Shown: piece after piece, positions 44,269-51,544 of the stretch
Layout of the letters: each line of letters starts with the position of its first letter
Position numbering within the stretch: position 1 is the first letter of the stretch
Virus record (IMG/VR): IMGVR_UViG_3300044846_001270
Coordinates: 1-55,351 of that record
Strand: one strand, 5' to 3'
DNA: 55,351 nt
Source: a virus
Made by a program: the position numbers and the translations under genes
Notes under the pieces: generated by a model
What the model saw: only the letters and a program-made list of their open reading frames with translations
Told to the model about the DNA's origin: nothing
The model's database searches: none

Positions 44269-45260
44269 GAAGAAGTACCCTTCTCGAACTGAGGCAATAA
44301 GTCAGCGTCTTTACTGTCGTATGTATATTCTGCCATATTTTTTACACGGCTATATGGGTCTTCGTTATCTTTGACTGCTCGCAACCAAGTTGCGCGAAGT
44401 GCTGGGATAACTTCGTAACCTAAACCAGAAAATTCTGCCAAAGCAGTAATAGCATTCTCTGTTGATTCATATTCTTCTAAATCTTTAATAGTTACAGAAA
44501 GTTCTTCTTCGTAGTAAACATCGTCTACGTCTTGCTTTAGTTTTGCTCTGTCGTATTCAATGATTGCATCGGCACTAACAACACCGTCAGGAATTACAGC
44601 AAAACGACACTTACCTAAGTCTTCAATTGGAAGAGAGATAATTTGGCAGACATCTCCCTGCTCTGTCTCTTGGTAGAAGACGCAGTTCATGCAAACAACA
44701 CCAATTTTTGCAACTTCGTTCTCTGCAGCAGGGGTGTAGCCAGCCCAAACGCCAATTTGGTCTTCGTTAAACTTTCCGTGCTTAGCAACAACTTCAAGTA
44801 GAGCCTTTGCTAGGTCTTGCTCTTCTGGAACCAAGCGAGCAGATGCCGTCAATGCCAAAGCAGAAGCAGAACTCTTCGTGCTACGAGGGTGAGAGGCAGG
44901 AAGCAAATCGTTATCTTGCTTGTAAGCAGAGTTAGAAGGCTTTCCAGACTTAAGAAGTTTTAGATAAGCGTTAACGCGACCCATAGCCCACTGGTCGCGA
45001 CTCATTCCGGGACGGTGGCTTGTTGAGAAAGCACCAGCACCTCGGCGGTAGACAGCCTTAAGCATTCCTAAAGTAGCCTTGCGACCTTCTTTAGCGTTTT
45101 CGTTGTGCTCGGAAACTTTATTCTCTAAAGACTTCTCTACTTTGGCAGAAAACTTAATAGCCTTAGATTTTCCAGTCGAAGCAGAGCCTTTAGGGTTCGT
45201 GCTAGAACCTTTGATTCTGTCTTTCTTTGGAGCAGGAGTCTTCGGGTCTGATTTAGGCAT
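44265..45260 (-). CDS. Portal-adjacent protein with Cys motif
   Basis: A 331-residue protein overlapping the portal stop by eight bases. The Lys-rich, disordered N-terminus (60 residues) leads into a conserved phage segment (YRRGAGAFSTSHRPGMSRDQ, then WAMGRVNAYLKLL and DNDLLPASHPRS). The middle has C-x2-C-x11-C-x12-C (CMNCVFYQETEQGDVC, then LGKCRFAVIP), the same spacing as in the 30.6 kb gene. The C-terminus is helical and acidic. The Cys set predicts a metal or Fe-S site. The position between portal and giant protein suggests a role at the portal vertex. No function is established. Confidence 0.65.
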   Translation of the reverse strand: MPKSDPKTPAPKKDRIKGSSTNPKGSASTGKSKAIKFSAKVEKSLENKVSEHNENAKEGRKATLGMLKAVYRRGAGAFSTSHRPGMSRDQWAMGRVNAYLKLLKSGKPSNSAYKQDNDLLPASHPRSTKSSASALALTASARLVPEEQDLAKALLEVVAKHGKFNEDQIGVWAGYTPAAENEVAKIGVVCMNCVFYQETEQGDVCQIISLPIEDLGKCRFAVIPDGVVSADAIIEYDRAKLKQDVDDVYYEEELSVTIKDLEEYESTENAITALAEFSGLGYEVIPALRATWLRAVKDNEDPYSRVKNMAEYTYDSKDADLLPQFEKGTSS

Positions 45261-47004
45261 TTTCTACACCTTCTGTAGGTGGACCAAACAATTCAGGAAA
45301 GTTCTCTACTGTTGGCTCTAAGGGCGTGCCAACTTCAACTGGTTCTTCTGTAGGTGCCTGCGGAGTCTCTGGTGATGCTGGCTCTACTGGTGCTTCTGTT
45401 ACTGGTTCACCTGAAAGGGCTTGCGCAACATTTTCAGGTAGCGGACCAACAGATGAAGCCTGTTGCGCACCCTTAATCTTTGTCATCATGTCAGGAGCAA
45501 GGGCAGCGAGTGCTGCTTCGGTAAGTTCAGGTGAGAGCATACCCTTTTCAAAGAACATTCGGATTGCAAGTTCTTCGGGGGTAGGTGCATCTGCATCAGA
45601 GAAACCGTGAGCATGTCGCCAAGTAGAAAGCGAGATTGCCATCTTGTCGAAACCTGCATCAGCATCAGCAGCGCGGTCATTACGAGTTGAAATTGCTGAT
45701 GGGTCATACCAAACAACGATGCGGTCTACGTCTGATTCTGCAAAACCGTTTGCAAGTAGGTATGGACGCAAGTAAACAACTGTAAGAGCGTCTGCAATAA
45801 GAAGCATGAGTGGCTCAATGTGGGTCTTGTAGAGCGTCTCATCAATCTGCAGGGCGTTTGAGTACTTGACGTTGGCTAAGCCAGTGATTACGTCCTTAGG
45901 CACGTCTACGCCCTGCAGAATGCGTTCCAGTACGCGGTCAGCACGTTGGGCTAGGGCAGGGTCGAAGGAACGCTCAAACTTGAATTGCTTAATAGCATCG
46001 CCAAGTTCTGCAGGACCACGAATAATAAGTGGAACAACTGCGCTGGCAGAGTCCTCATCCTTAATAGGAGTTGTCATCGCGTCGATAAGTTGCTCTTCGA
46101 AGTCGTCTTGCTGTTCTTCAATAAGAATTTCTGGGTCTACATCTACATCATCAGAGTATGGGTAGTCAGGTTGAGCGTTTGCTGCAACGCTTAATCCATC
46201 TGGCAAGTAAAGTGCGCCAGCGTTTAGGCGTGAGCGCGCTGTTGCGCGGAATGTACGGTTAAGAAGTAGAAGTTCGGCGCAAAGGTCTAACAAACCACGT
46301 AGTGATGAATCTGCTTCATCAGAGAAGCGTGGGTGTGAGCGCCAAATGCGTCCTACAAATGCTTGATTACCTAGTTGATGAACAGACTTGTTCTGAGAAC
46401 CACTCATACCGCTACCAGTTGATTGTTCTCTGCGACCAATTACGTTGTAGCCACCCTTAGGGTCTGCAAGAATTTCATCTACAGACTTAATATCCCAAGA
46501 TTCAGAGGTTCCGTAGTTAGGTCGTGAAGGCATTTGCACTAAGTAGCATTCGCCAGCAACAGAAAGGTTAAGAGCAGCGTCGCGCAAGAGACCAGCCTGA
46601 CCACCGTAAGCAGAATCTAAACGATTAAGAGCGCGTTCTGCGCCATCTTTCATGCGCTGGTCAATAATCGAGGAATCTCTAACATTTACAGGAGTTTCAG
46701 CAGGATTTTCTACAACTGCTGCGTAAATACGGATACGTGAGATTACAGAGGCTACAAGATTGAATGCGTATTTAAGTTCGCCGATTGCATCGTAGTATTC
46801 CCAAGCCTCTTGTTGCCAAGAAGATGAGTTGGCAGAGCGACGTTGACGAAATTGTTCTGATTCCCCTTTGTCCCCAATTTTTACTTGTTGCGCTGCAGCA
46901 GTTAGAGGACGGATTGCTGAATATGGTAGCGGTTCTAGTGGAGTACCACCAGAATTGAAAGCGCGTACTGGACGGTCGGCATCATCGCGACTAAATACAC
47001 CCAT
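45253..47004 (-). CDS. Portal protein
   Basis: A 583-residue protein at the head of the structural block. It has the actinophage portal pattern: YYDAIGELKYAFNLVASVIS, then LLRDAALNLSVAGECYLVQM, a wing with RLNAGALYLPDGLSVAAN, a stem region with LEELRDAM-like helices and VPKDVITGLANVKYSNALQI, and YDPSAIS near the clip. The C-terminal tail is Pro/Glu-rich and disordered. The start has AAGGAGTAATAA upstream. The dodecameric portal forms the DNA entry vertex. The large terminase usually lies just upstream but is absent here. Confidence 0.9.
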   Translation of the reverse strand: MGVFSRDDADRPVRAFNSGGTPLEPLPYSAIRPLTAAAQQVKIGDKGESEQFRQRRSANSSSWQQEAWEYYDAIGELKYAFNLVASVISRIRIYAAVVENPAETPVNVRDSSIIDQRMKDGAERALNRLDSAYGGQAGLLRDAALNLSVAGECYLVQMPSRPNYGTSESWDIKSVDEILADPKGGYNVIGRREQSTGSGMSGSQNKSVHQLGNQAFVGRIWRSHPRFSDEADSSLRGLLDLCAELLLLNRTFRATARSRLNAGALYLPDGLSVAANAQPDYPYSDDVDVDPEILIEEQQDDFEEQLIDAMTTPIKDEDSASAVVPLIIRGPAELGDAIKQFKFERSFDPALAQRADRVLERILQGVDVPKDVITGLANVKYSNALQIDETLYKTHIEPLMLLIADALTVVYLRPYLLANGFAESDVDRIVVWYDPSAISTRNDRAADADAGFDKMAISLSTWRHAHGFSDADAPTPEELAIRMFFEKGMLSPELTEAALAALAPDMMTKIKGAQQASSVGPLPENVAQALSGEPVTEAPVEPASPETPQAPTEEPVEVGTPLEPTVENFPELFGPPTEGVENA

Positions 47005-47043
47005 TTATTACTCCTTTGTCGTTTTTATTACGGAGCATGAGGG

Positions 47044-47343
47044 TTATTCCTTGTTCTCATACGCGGTAAGCAATCCAGCCATCGCAGAAAGTGCTAATGC
47101 AACTGCAAAAAAGCGGAATGTTGTTGAGTCGATTGTATACCAAGTTGCAAAGCCTAATCCTAGCCACACGCTGGAGCACCACTCGCAAGTAAGTAGGTAT
47201 CCTGTGTGTGTAGTTTCTGGTGGATAGCGGTTCCATATCTTATTTCTGACGTTAGAAAAGATTTCATCCTGCGTAATTAGCCTTGTAGCGCGGTAAATTG
47301 CAAGTGAAAACACAATAAAATCAACAATATTTAGAGTTTGCAT
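47044..47343 (-). CDS. DUF1360-family membrane protein
   Basis: A 99-residue protein with two or three hydrophobic segments and the DUF1360 signature: an N-terminal helix with YRATRLITQDEIF, a Cys pair TCEWCSSVWLGL and a C-terminal membrane helix. The family is common in actinophages near the structural genes, with no known function. AAGGAATTAC precedes the ATG. It lies between the portal and the small genes at the operon front. Confidence 0.85.
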   Translation of the reverse strand: MQTLNIVDFIVFSLAIYRATRLITQDEIFSNVRNKIWNRYPPETTHTGYLLTCEWCSSVWLGLGFATWYTIDSTTFRFFAVALALSAMAGLLTAYENKE

Positions 47344-47351
47344 GTAATTCC

Positions 47352-47711
47352 TTAGTTAGCGCTCAAAATTGAGCCAACTGGTGACCAGTTTTTTAGCCGT
47401 GAACCGCACCCACAAGATTTATCTTTTTTAACTGCGATAATTTTATTCGTAACTGTGATAAAACGTGTTATTTTTTGCTCGTCTGCTTCCCTTTTTGTGT
47501 ATTGCTCCCTAAAAAACGTAACAGGACCAGTACTAGAGTCAACAGCAATGTAAATAGTTGTCTCATCTGCAATAACGCGAGCAGTAGGAAGCAATTTTGA
47601 GCCTCTTAGGGCTGAACTTTGGTGGTGGTTGATTTCATACATATCTACGTTGGGGTAGGTATCGCTCGGAGTGATGTGAACATTGGCTGGAAAAGTGTCA
47701 AAAAGTCTCAA
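47352..47711 (-). CDS. Unknown small protein with C-terminal CGCGSRL
   Basis: I choose the TTG at 47711, which has AGGA six bases upstream and directly follows the upstream stop; a longer frame from a TTG at 47756 overlaps the neighbour by 36 bases without a ribosome binding site. The product (119 residues) begins MRLFDTFPANVHITP and contains a beta segment (ADETTIYIAVDSSTGPV) and a conserved-looking end (SCGCGSRLKNWSP). The Cys-Gly-Cys-Gly motif could bind metal. No family was recognised. It is in a tight operon with the next gene. Confidence 0.6.
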   Translation of the reverse strand: MRLFDTFPANVHITPSDTYPNVDMYEINHHQSSALRGSKLLPTARVIADETTIYIAVDSSTGPVTFFREQYTKREADEQKITRFITVTNKIIAVKKDKSCGCGSRLKNWSPVGSILSAN

Positions 47712-47719
47712 GGGGGTTC

Positions 47720-48007
47720 CTATCGGACGTAGTGCGTGAATTGAAAGTCTTCCCAACCGAGAATTTCGGTAGCAAGTTCGGTGGAAATGATAATAGGCGA
47801 TTCGGGGCTTGAACTGTTCAGACTTTTCTGGAAATCGTCTTCTGAATAAATGTAAGTAGCGTTTTTGAAGGCTTGTAGTTCCTCACGGGGGATGGAAAGT
47901 GGTTTTGGTGGGGTTCCGTGACTAGTTAGGGCTTGAAGAAGTCTTGATTGGGGGTGGTCTATACGTGATGGGTTTAGCCACACAACACAGCAAAGGTCAG
48001 TTGTCAT
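47720..48007 (-). CDS. Unknown small protein (95 aa)
   Basis: The ATG overlaps the stop of the upstream HTH gene (ATGA), indicating translational coupling. The product has an N-terminal strand-loop (DLCCVVWLNPSRIDHPQS) and an alternating helix-strand region (REELQAFKNATYIYSEDDF, IIISTELATEILGW). No motif was recognised. The position in the leading part of the late operon suggests a regulatory or packaging role, but there is no direct evidence. Confidence 0.6.
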   Translation of the reverse strand: MTTDLCCVVWLNPSRIDHPQSRLLQALTSHGTPPKPLSIPREELQAFKNATYIYSEDDFQKSLNSSSPESPIIISTELATEILGWEDFQFTHYVR

Positions 48008-48471
48008 AAGGTCGATAATCCTTTACTTACTCGGCGGAACATTGCCCGTGAAGAAACCCCGCAGGCTTTAGCGATTCTTTGGACAGGAACGCCTTTTAGG
48101 TATAACTCGGTGGCAAGTTGAGTTAGGTCGTCATTTGCTAGGCGAAACGGCGAAGATGGGGGCGTTTTTGCCCGACAGCGTTGCGCTAGATGAGCAAGAC
48201 GCTTAAGTTCTGGGACAAGTTTAGGTGGGACCTTAGGGGATATTGGGCGTATAGGAAGATTAGGAGTTGGCAGAGGGGCTGGGTTCTCTTTGTCTATGTA
48301 GCCAGTGTTTTCCTGTTTAATCCAGTTGTAAACCGTAGATTTTGGGCGCGGAGGTGTTAAGGAGTCGCCTAGTTCTTTGAGAGACCAGCCAGCCTCGTGG
48401 AGCGCCAAAAGACGGTTTGGAATAAGTGGTCCAAGTGAGTTCAGAAACTCTTTTTCAGATTCTGGGAGCAT
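48004..48471 (-). CDS. Double helix-turn-helix DNA-binding protein (possible small terminase)
   Basis: The 155-residue protein contains two HTH-like units: residues about 18-52 (NRLLALHEAGWSLKELGDSL, then KSTVYNWIKQ) and about 113-150 (TELYLKGVPVQRIAKACGVS, then SRAMFRRVSKG), separated by a Pro-rich linker. It sits at the head of the structural operon, where small terminase or late regulator genes usually lie. The two DNA-binding domains fit either a late regulator or a TerS-like protein. No nearby large terminase supports the second idea. The start follows the zinc microprotein stop by four bases. Confidence 0.65.
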   Translation of the reverse strand: MLPESEKEFLNSLGPLIPNRLLALHEAGWSLKELGDSLTPPRPKSTVYNWIKQENTGYIDKENPAPLPTPNLPIRPISPKVPPKLVPELKRLAHLAQRCRAKTPPSSPFRLANDDLTQLATELYLKGVPVQRIAKACGVSSRAMFRRVSKGLSTL

Positions 48472-48475
48472 GGCT

Positions 48476-48601
48476 CTATTGTACAGAGTTTTCTCTTAAG
48501 TGTTTCTCCTCGCAGTCACGGGCGAGTTGGGGGACAACGTATTGTTTTCCGCACCAATCGCAGAACCAGAGATGGTCGTAGTTTGACTTCGAGTTGGACA
48601 A
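48476..48601 (-). CDS. 41-residue zinc-finger-like microprotein
   Basis: A short frame with a TTG start and AAAGGAA five bases upstream, ending at a TAG four bases before the HTH gene. The product includes WFCDWCGKQY and RDCEEKH, a C-x2-C-x12-C-x3-H arrangement typical of small zinc fingers. The tight coupling to the HTH gene and the ribosome binding site support it; a longer overlapping frame (48516-48740) on the same strand lacks a ribosome binding site and has no recognisable motif. It could be a DNA-binding partner of the HTH protein, which is inference. Confidence 0.5.
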   Translation of the reverse strand: MSNSKSNYDHLWFCDWCGKQYVVPQLARDCEEKHLRENSVQ

Positions 48602-48671
48602 AGAGTTCCTTTCGACACTTACATTCTAAGCCGGGATAAGTTGAACGGAAAGACGAAAAAGGTGAACAGTA

Positions 48672-48677
48672 ACTATA
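48672..48677 (-). promoter_or_regulatory. Possible -10 element for the leftward late operon
   Basis: The minus strand reads TATAGT here, about 70 bases upstream of the first leftward gene start (48601). No good -35 is seen 16-18 bases upstream, so if a promoter is present it may need an activator, as late promoters often do. Weak evidence. Confidence 0.25.
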
Positions 48678-48740
48678 TTTGGATTTGGTCGCTGAGGCGG
48701 CTGTCGTTGTTTCGTACACTTGTTCTAATCGTTTCGGCAT

Positions 48741-49347
<607 letters not shown>

Positions 49348-49414
49348 AGGTAAGGGCTTAGAGGGCTATCCGCAAGGGATAGGCAAGGGATAAGGTTATC
49401 CGCAAGGGGTTAGA

Positions 49415-49439
49415 TAGTGTGACCTAACTCACACAACTA
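49415..49439. promoter_or_regulatory. Palindromic operator-like site
   Basis: TAGTGTGA-CCTAAC-TCACACAACTA forms an inverted repeat (GTGTGA / TCACAC, six-base centre). It lies about 16 bases upstream of the -35 of the 49.5 kb promoter, a usual place for a regulator. The two HTH proteins in this window are candidates to bind it, which is inference. Confidence 0.5.
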
Positions 49440-49454
49440 ATTGAGTGAACTACC

Positions 49455-49482
49455 TTGCACTAAGTCAGGTATCTGATAGTCT
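49455..49482 (+). promoter_or_regulatory. Putative promoter of the 49.5 kb gene
   Basis: TTGCAC (49455-49460), 16-base spacer, TAGTCT (49477-49482). The spacer contains GTCAGGTA, related to the element seen in other promoters of this region. Transcription would start near 49489, giving a leader with a CCGC-AAGGC-GCGG hairpin before the gene. Confidence 0.55.
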
Positions 49483-49539
49483 TATCTTATAAGCAACACC
49501 GCAAGGCGCGGAACTGCTAAGAACTAAGGGAGTAACACA

Positions 49540-49791
49540 ATGGAACTATCAAACACACTAACCGCAGAACTAGCAACCTCTTTTGGAGTAGTGTTCGTAA
49601 CTACTGACGGTATGACCTACTCATACCACTTAGACACACTAGCCAGCGTTATCGAGTTAGTAGAGTCCGCTAAGAGAGTCATTAGCGTAGAGGTTACCGC
49701 TCAGCGTGACAACAACTACAAGACTCTAAGCGTAGATGAGTTGCGCTCAGCAATCTACCTACACAACAACCCTCTATCTATCGCTATCTAA
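49540..49791 (+). CDS. Small early protein (83 aa), unknown
   Basis: The first clear rightward gene. The ATG has AAGGGAG seven bases upstream. The product (MELSNTLTAELATSFGVVFV, then YHLDTLASVIELVESAKRV) looks like a small alpha/beta protein with two helices; no family was recognised. A good promoter precedes it and a perfect GAAA-loop terminator follows 12 bases after the stop, so it is a single-gene transcription unit. Such short, separately controlled genes are typical of early phage regions that act on the host. Confidence 0.75.
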   Translation: MELSNTLTAELATSFGVVFVTTDGMTYSYHLDTLASVIELVESAKRVISVEVTAQRDNNYKTLSVDELRSAIYLHNNPLSIAI

Positions 49792-49803
49792 CTAGACAGC
49801 ACC

Positions 49804-49844
49804 GCAACCCTCTAGCCGAAAGGTTAGGGGGTTGCTTGCTTTAT
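49804..49844 (+). terminator. Intrinsic terminator with GAAA loop
   Basis: GCAACCCTCTAGCC (49804-49817), GAAA loop, GGTTAGGGGGTTGC (49822-49835), then TTGCTTTAT. The arms pair over 14 bases with two wobble or mismatch positions. It ends the 49.5 kb unit. Confidence 0.85.
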
Positions 49845-49857
49845 GGTGTGTCTTAGT

Positions 49858-49886
49858 TTGACTATTGTCATAGATAGCCGTATACT
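49858..49886 (+). promoter_or_regulatory. Sigma70-like promoter TTGACT-N17-TATACT
   Basis: TTGACT (49858-49863), 17-base spacer, TATACT (49881-49886). Predicted start is at 49893, the first base of a conserved ATGAGGTTGCA leader also found at the second early promoter. It drives the 36-residue zinc-knuckle gene. The spacer contains TTGTCATAGA rather than the GTCAGGTTA seen elsewhere. Confidence 0.7.
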
Positions 49887-49892
49887 TTAGGT

Positions 49893-49914
49893 ATGAGGTT
49901 GCAGGGAGTAACCG
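49893..49914 (+). promoter_or_regulatory. Conserved 5' leader hairpin, copy 1
   Basis: ATGAGGTTGCAGGGAGTAACC, with GGTTGC pairing with GTAACC (one G-U pair). A second copy at 50282 reads GGTTGC/GCAACC, so one pair changes from G-U to G-C and pairing is kept. It begins at the predicted transcription start, so it would be a 5'-terminal stem-loop that could protect the mRNA or control translation. Confidence 0.55.
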
Positions 49915-49931
49915 CAGAGAGGGGCAAGACA

Positions 49932-50042
49932 ATGGCTAAAGGTACTGGTGCTTTCACACCTAATCCAAATTGCGATAAGTGTAAAGATGATGACGCTGCT
50001 TGCATTAGTTGCTATATGAGCGCAGGCGGATACAACGACTAA
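49932..50042 (+). CDS. 36-residue zinc-knuckle microprotein
   Basis: Starts at an ATG with GAGAGGGG about seven bases upstream and ends at TAA. The product contains NCDKCKDDDAACISCY, two CxxC pairs separated by seven residues, as in small zinc-binding peptides. An in-frame upstream ATG at 49893 would add 13 residues, but it lies at the predicted transcript end. A dedicated promoter precedes it and a terminator follows. The function is unknown; small zinc peptides in early phage regions often bind host proteins. Confidence 0.6.
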   Translation: MAKGTGAFTPNPNCDKCKDDDAACISCYMSAGGYND

Positions 50043-50055
50043 CCGCAAAGGATAG

Positions 50056-50099
50056 CCCTCAACCCGCAAGGGTTGGGGGTTATTTTTTTTTTTTTTTTT
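50056..50099 (+). terminator. Intrinsic terminator with GCAA loop and 17-base T run
   Basis: CCCTCAACCC (50056-50065), GCAA, GGGTTGGGGG (50070-50079), then TTA and 17 consecutive T. It ends the zinc-knuckle unit. The T run is unusually long for a phage. Confidence 0.9.
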
Positions 50100-50246
50100 G
50101 GCTAACAGCAGGGAGATAGTTACCAGCCCAGAAGAGTTAGAAATTTTTAAGATAGATAACTGAAATTTTTTAGGGAAGGGGGAAGAACAGACAAAACGGA
50201 CACCGCAAGCGTTACCAAATTGTGACACGCCGTATGTCTTTTTAGT

Positions 50247-50275
50247 TTGCATTAACCTGACTTTTGTGTAATAAT
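50247..50275 (+). promoter_or_regulatory. Putative promoter TTGCAT-N16-TAATAA with TAACCTGAC spacer
   Basis: TTGCAT (50247-50252), 16-base spacer, TAATAAT (50269-50275). The spacer starts TAACCTGAC, the reverse complement of the GTCAGGTTA element found in four other promoters. Predicted start near 50282, at the conserved leader. Confidence 0.6.
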
Positions 50276-50281
50276 TGTTCT

Positions 50282-50302
50282 ATGAGGTTGCAAGGGGCAA
50301 CC
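50282..50302 (+). promoter_or_regulatory. Conserved 5' leader hairpin, copy 2
   Basis: ATGAGGTTGCAAGGGGCAACC pairs GGTTGC with GCAACC. It matches the leader at 49893 in sequence and position relative to the promoter, but here the ATG is out of frame with the following gene, which argues that the conserved feature is the RNA stem, not a peptide. Confidence 0.55.
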
Positions 50303-50315
50303 GCGAGAGGGAAGA

Positions 50316-50630
50316 ATGACAGTATCAGAATTAATCGAACAGTACCTAGAGGTTCTAAACGAGAAGGCAACTACTATTTCAACAACCGCTTACGGAGTAA
50401 GCAAGGGTCGTAAGTTTGCAAAGGTATTAGCACACGGTTCACAAACATCAGTCCACGCTTTTGTTAATCTAGAGAATGGTGATGTGATTAAGCCAGCAAC
50501 ATTCAATGCACCGCAGAAGAACGCAGATGGTACTTTTGCAGTCCGCTACAACCTAGTAGACGACGAGTCACGCGAGTTGCTATTCGAGAAGGCAGAGTTT
50601 AGTGGGGGCTACCTCTACCTTAATAGGTAG
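50316..50630 (+). CDS. Conserved phage protein of unknown function (104 aa)
   Basis: Starts at an ATG with GAGAGGGAAG upstream. A helical N-terminus (MTVSELIEQYLEVLNEKAT) is followed by a beta-rich domain with GSQTSVHAFVNLENGDVIKP and TFNAPQKNADGTF. The pattern F-V-x2-x-NGDV-x-KPA, followed by aPqK, is common to many phage hypothetical proteins. No activity is known. It forms a single-gene unit with its own promoter, leader hairpin and terminator. Confidence 0.8.
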   Translation: MTVSELIEQYLEVLNEKATTISTTAYGVSKGRKFAKVLAHGSQTSVHAFVNLENGDVIKPATFNAPQKNADGTFAVRYNLVDDESRELLFEKAEFSGGYLYLNR

Positions 50631-50642
50631 CCAAATAGAAAG

Positions 50643-50680
50643 ACCCCCCTCACCGCAAGGTGAAGGGGGCTTTCTTATTT
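50643..50680 (+). terminator. Bidirectional terminator between convergent genes
   Basis: CCCCCTCACC (50645-50654), GCAA, GGTGAAGGGGG (50659-50669), then TTTCTTATTT. On the minus strand it is followed by TCTTTCTATTT, so it can also stop leftward transcription of the holin-like gene. Confidence 0.85.
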
Positions 50681-50688
50681 ACGAAAGA

Positions 50689-50958
50689 TTAAACGCTTTC
50701 GCTTTTCTTGCCCTTTGACTTTGTATCAACCGAGTTGAACACTTCATCAATTTCTGCATCAGACAAGTCACCGTCATTAATGTAGGCGCGTGATAAGCCC
50801 TCCACTACGGTAGCGACTCCACCGACTCCAGCCATAAGAATTGCTTGCCAGAGTTCTACTCCAGCAAGCGCTCCTGCACCGATAACCGATAGACCTGACG
50901 CAGAGAATACGGCAAGAATACGCAAGGTAATCTTCTGTATTTTTTTAGTTACTGTCAT
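50689..50958 (-). CDS. Holin-like membrane protein
   Basis: I choose the ATG at 50958, preceded by GGAAGGACGACACACT; the longer frame uses a TTG inside that site. The 89-residue product has a charged start (MTVTKKIQKITLRILAVF), two hydrophobic segments (SASGLSVIGAGALAGVELWQ, AILMAGVGGVATVVEGL), and a polar C-terminus (AYINDGDLSDAEIDEVF) like those of actinophage holins. Holins form pores that time lysis. The endolysin is not seen nearby. Confidence 0.7.
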   Translation of the reverse strand: MTVTKKIQKITLRILAVFSASGLSVIGAGALAGVELWQAILMAGVGGVATVVEGLSRAYINDGDLSDAEIDEVFNSVDTKSKGKKSESV

Positions 50959-50997
50959 AGTGTGTCGTCCTTCCAAGTTTTCACACGATGCTAAAAC

Positions 50998-51049
50998 AAT
51001 TTCAGCACCCAGTATTACGAGTTTATCGCAGGTACTGAGTGCTGAAATT
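50998..51049 (-). terminator. Long inverted repeat / terminator before the holin-like gene
   Basis: Arms 50998-51014 (AATTTCAGCACCCAGTA) and 51033-51049 (TACTGAGTGCTGAAATT) are complementary over 17 bases with one mismatch; on the minus strand a TTGTTTT run follows. It lies between the Pro/Glu-rich gene and the holin-like gene and may end or attenuate transcription into the holin gene. Confidence 0.75.
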
Positions 51050-51059
51050 TTTGTGGCAA

Positions 51060-51335
51060 CTACTTAACAACAATTCTCATCGCTGTAGGTGGAGTTACTT
51101 CAACAATTGGTGCAGATGCAGGTTCGACAACTGGTTCAATAATTGGTTCTGGTTCTGGCTCAACCGTAGGTTCAACTACGACTGGTGCAGGTGCAGACTT
51201 CCTACCTTTGTATGTCTTTGCATCTGGTTCTTCTACCGTAACTTCCGCTACTGGTTCGACAATTAATTCAGGTGCAGACTCTTCGAGTTCTGCAACTTCA
51301 TCAACTATCACTTCAAGTTCTGGATTCAGTTCCAT
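51060..51335 (-). CDS. Acidic Pro/Glu/Val-rich protein (91 aa)
   Basis: I choose the ATG at 51335 with AAAGGAATACT upstream; the longer frame from 51380 has no ribosome binding site. The product is mostly low-complexity (PEPEPIIEPVVEPASAP), with a central basic TYKGRKSAP patch. It is probably disordered. No function is recognised. It lies in a leftward group with small membrane and HTH proteins. Confidence 0.6.
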   Translation of the reverse strand: MELNPELEVIVDEVAELEESAPELIVEPVAEVTVEEPDAKTYKGRKSAPAPVVVEPTVEPEPEPIIEPVVEPASAPIVEVTPPTAMRIVVK

Positions 51336-51391
51336 AGTATTCCTTTGTTGAGGTTGTGCCTTGTATCTATTGTAAGACACAACCTAACTTC

Positions 51392-51544
51392 CTAGTTCTC
51401 TCTAATAGAGAGCAACGCAAGGCTAATGGCATTAAGACCGAAAGCAAGTGTTAGTAAGTCCTTGCCTAGAGTTGCCGAAACTATCGCCAATACTCCTGAG
51501 GCAAGTGAGGCTACCGCCACCCAAATAATTTCAGTTCTATTCAC
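51392..51544 (-). CDS. Small two-helix membrane protein (50 aa)
   Basis: Starts at a GTG overlapping the stop of the HTH gene, with AAAAAGG upstream. The product has two hydrophobic segments (IIWVAVASLASGVLAIVSAT, then LLTLAFGLNAISLALLSI), separated by LGKD, with short charged ends (MNRTE, REN). It could be a second holin or antiholin because of its closeness to the holin-like gene. Evidence is the overlap and the hydrophobic pattern. Confidence 0.6.
   Translation of the reverse strand: MNRTEIIWVAVASLASGVLAIVSATLGKDLLTLAFGLNAISLALLSIREN

Noticed and set aside
48516-48740. Minus-strand frame of 74 codons upstream of the HTH gene
   Set aside because: It overlaps the better-supported 41-residue zinc-finger gene, has only AT-rich sequence before its ATG, and a basic, motif-free product.
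49893-49931. N-terminal extension or leader peptide MRLQG(V/A)TA shared by both early leaders
   Set aside because: It is in frame with the gene at one site but not at the other, and the predicted transcripts start exactly there; a conserved RNA hairpin explains it better.
49887-50252. Minus-strand frame of 121 codons over the early region
   Set aside because: It covers two promoters, a terminator and the zinc-knuckle gene and contains a poly-Lys run from the T tract.
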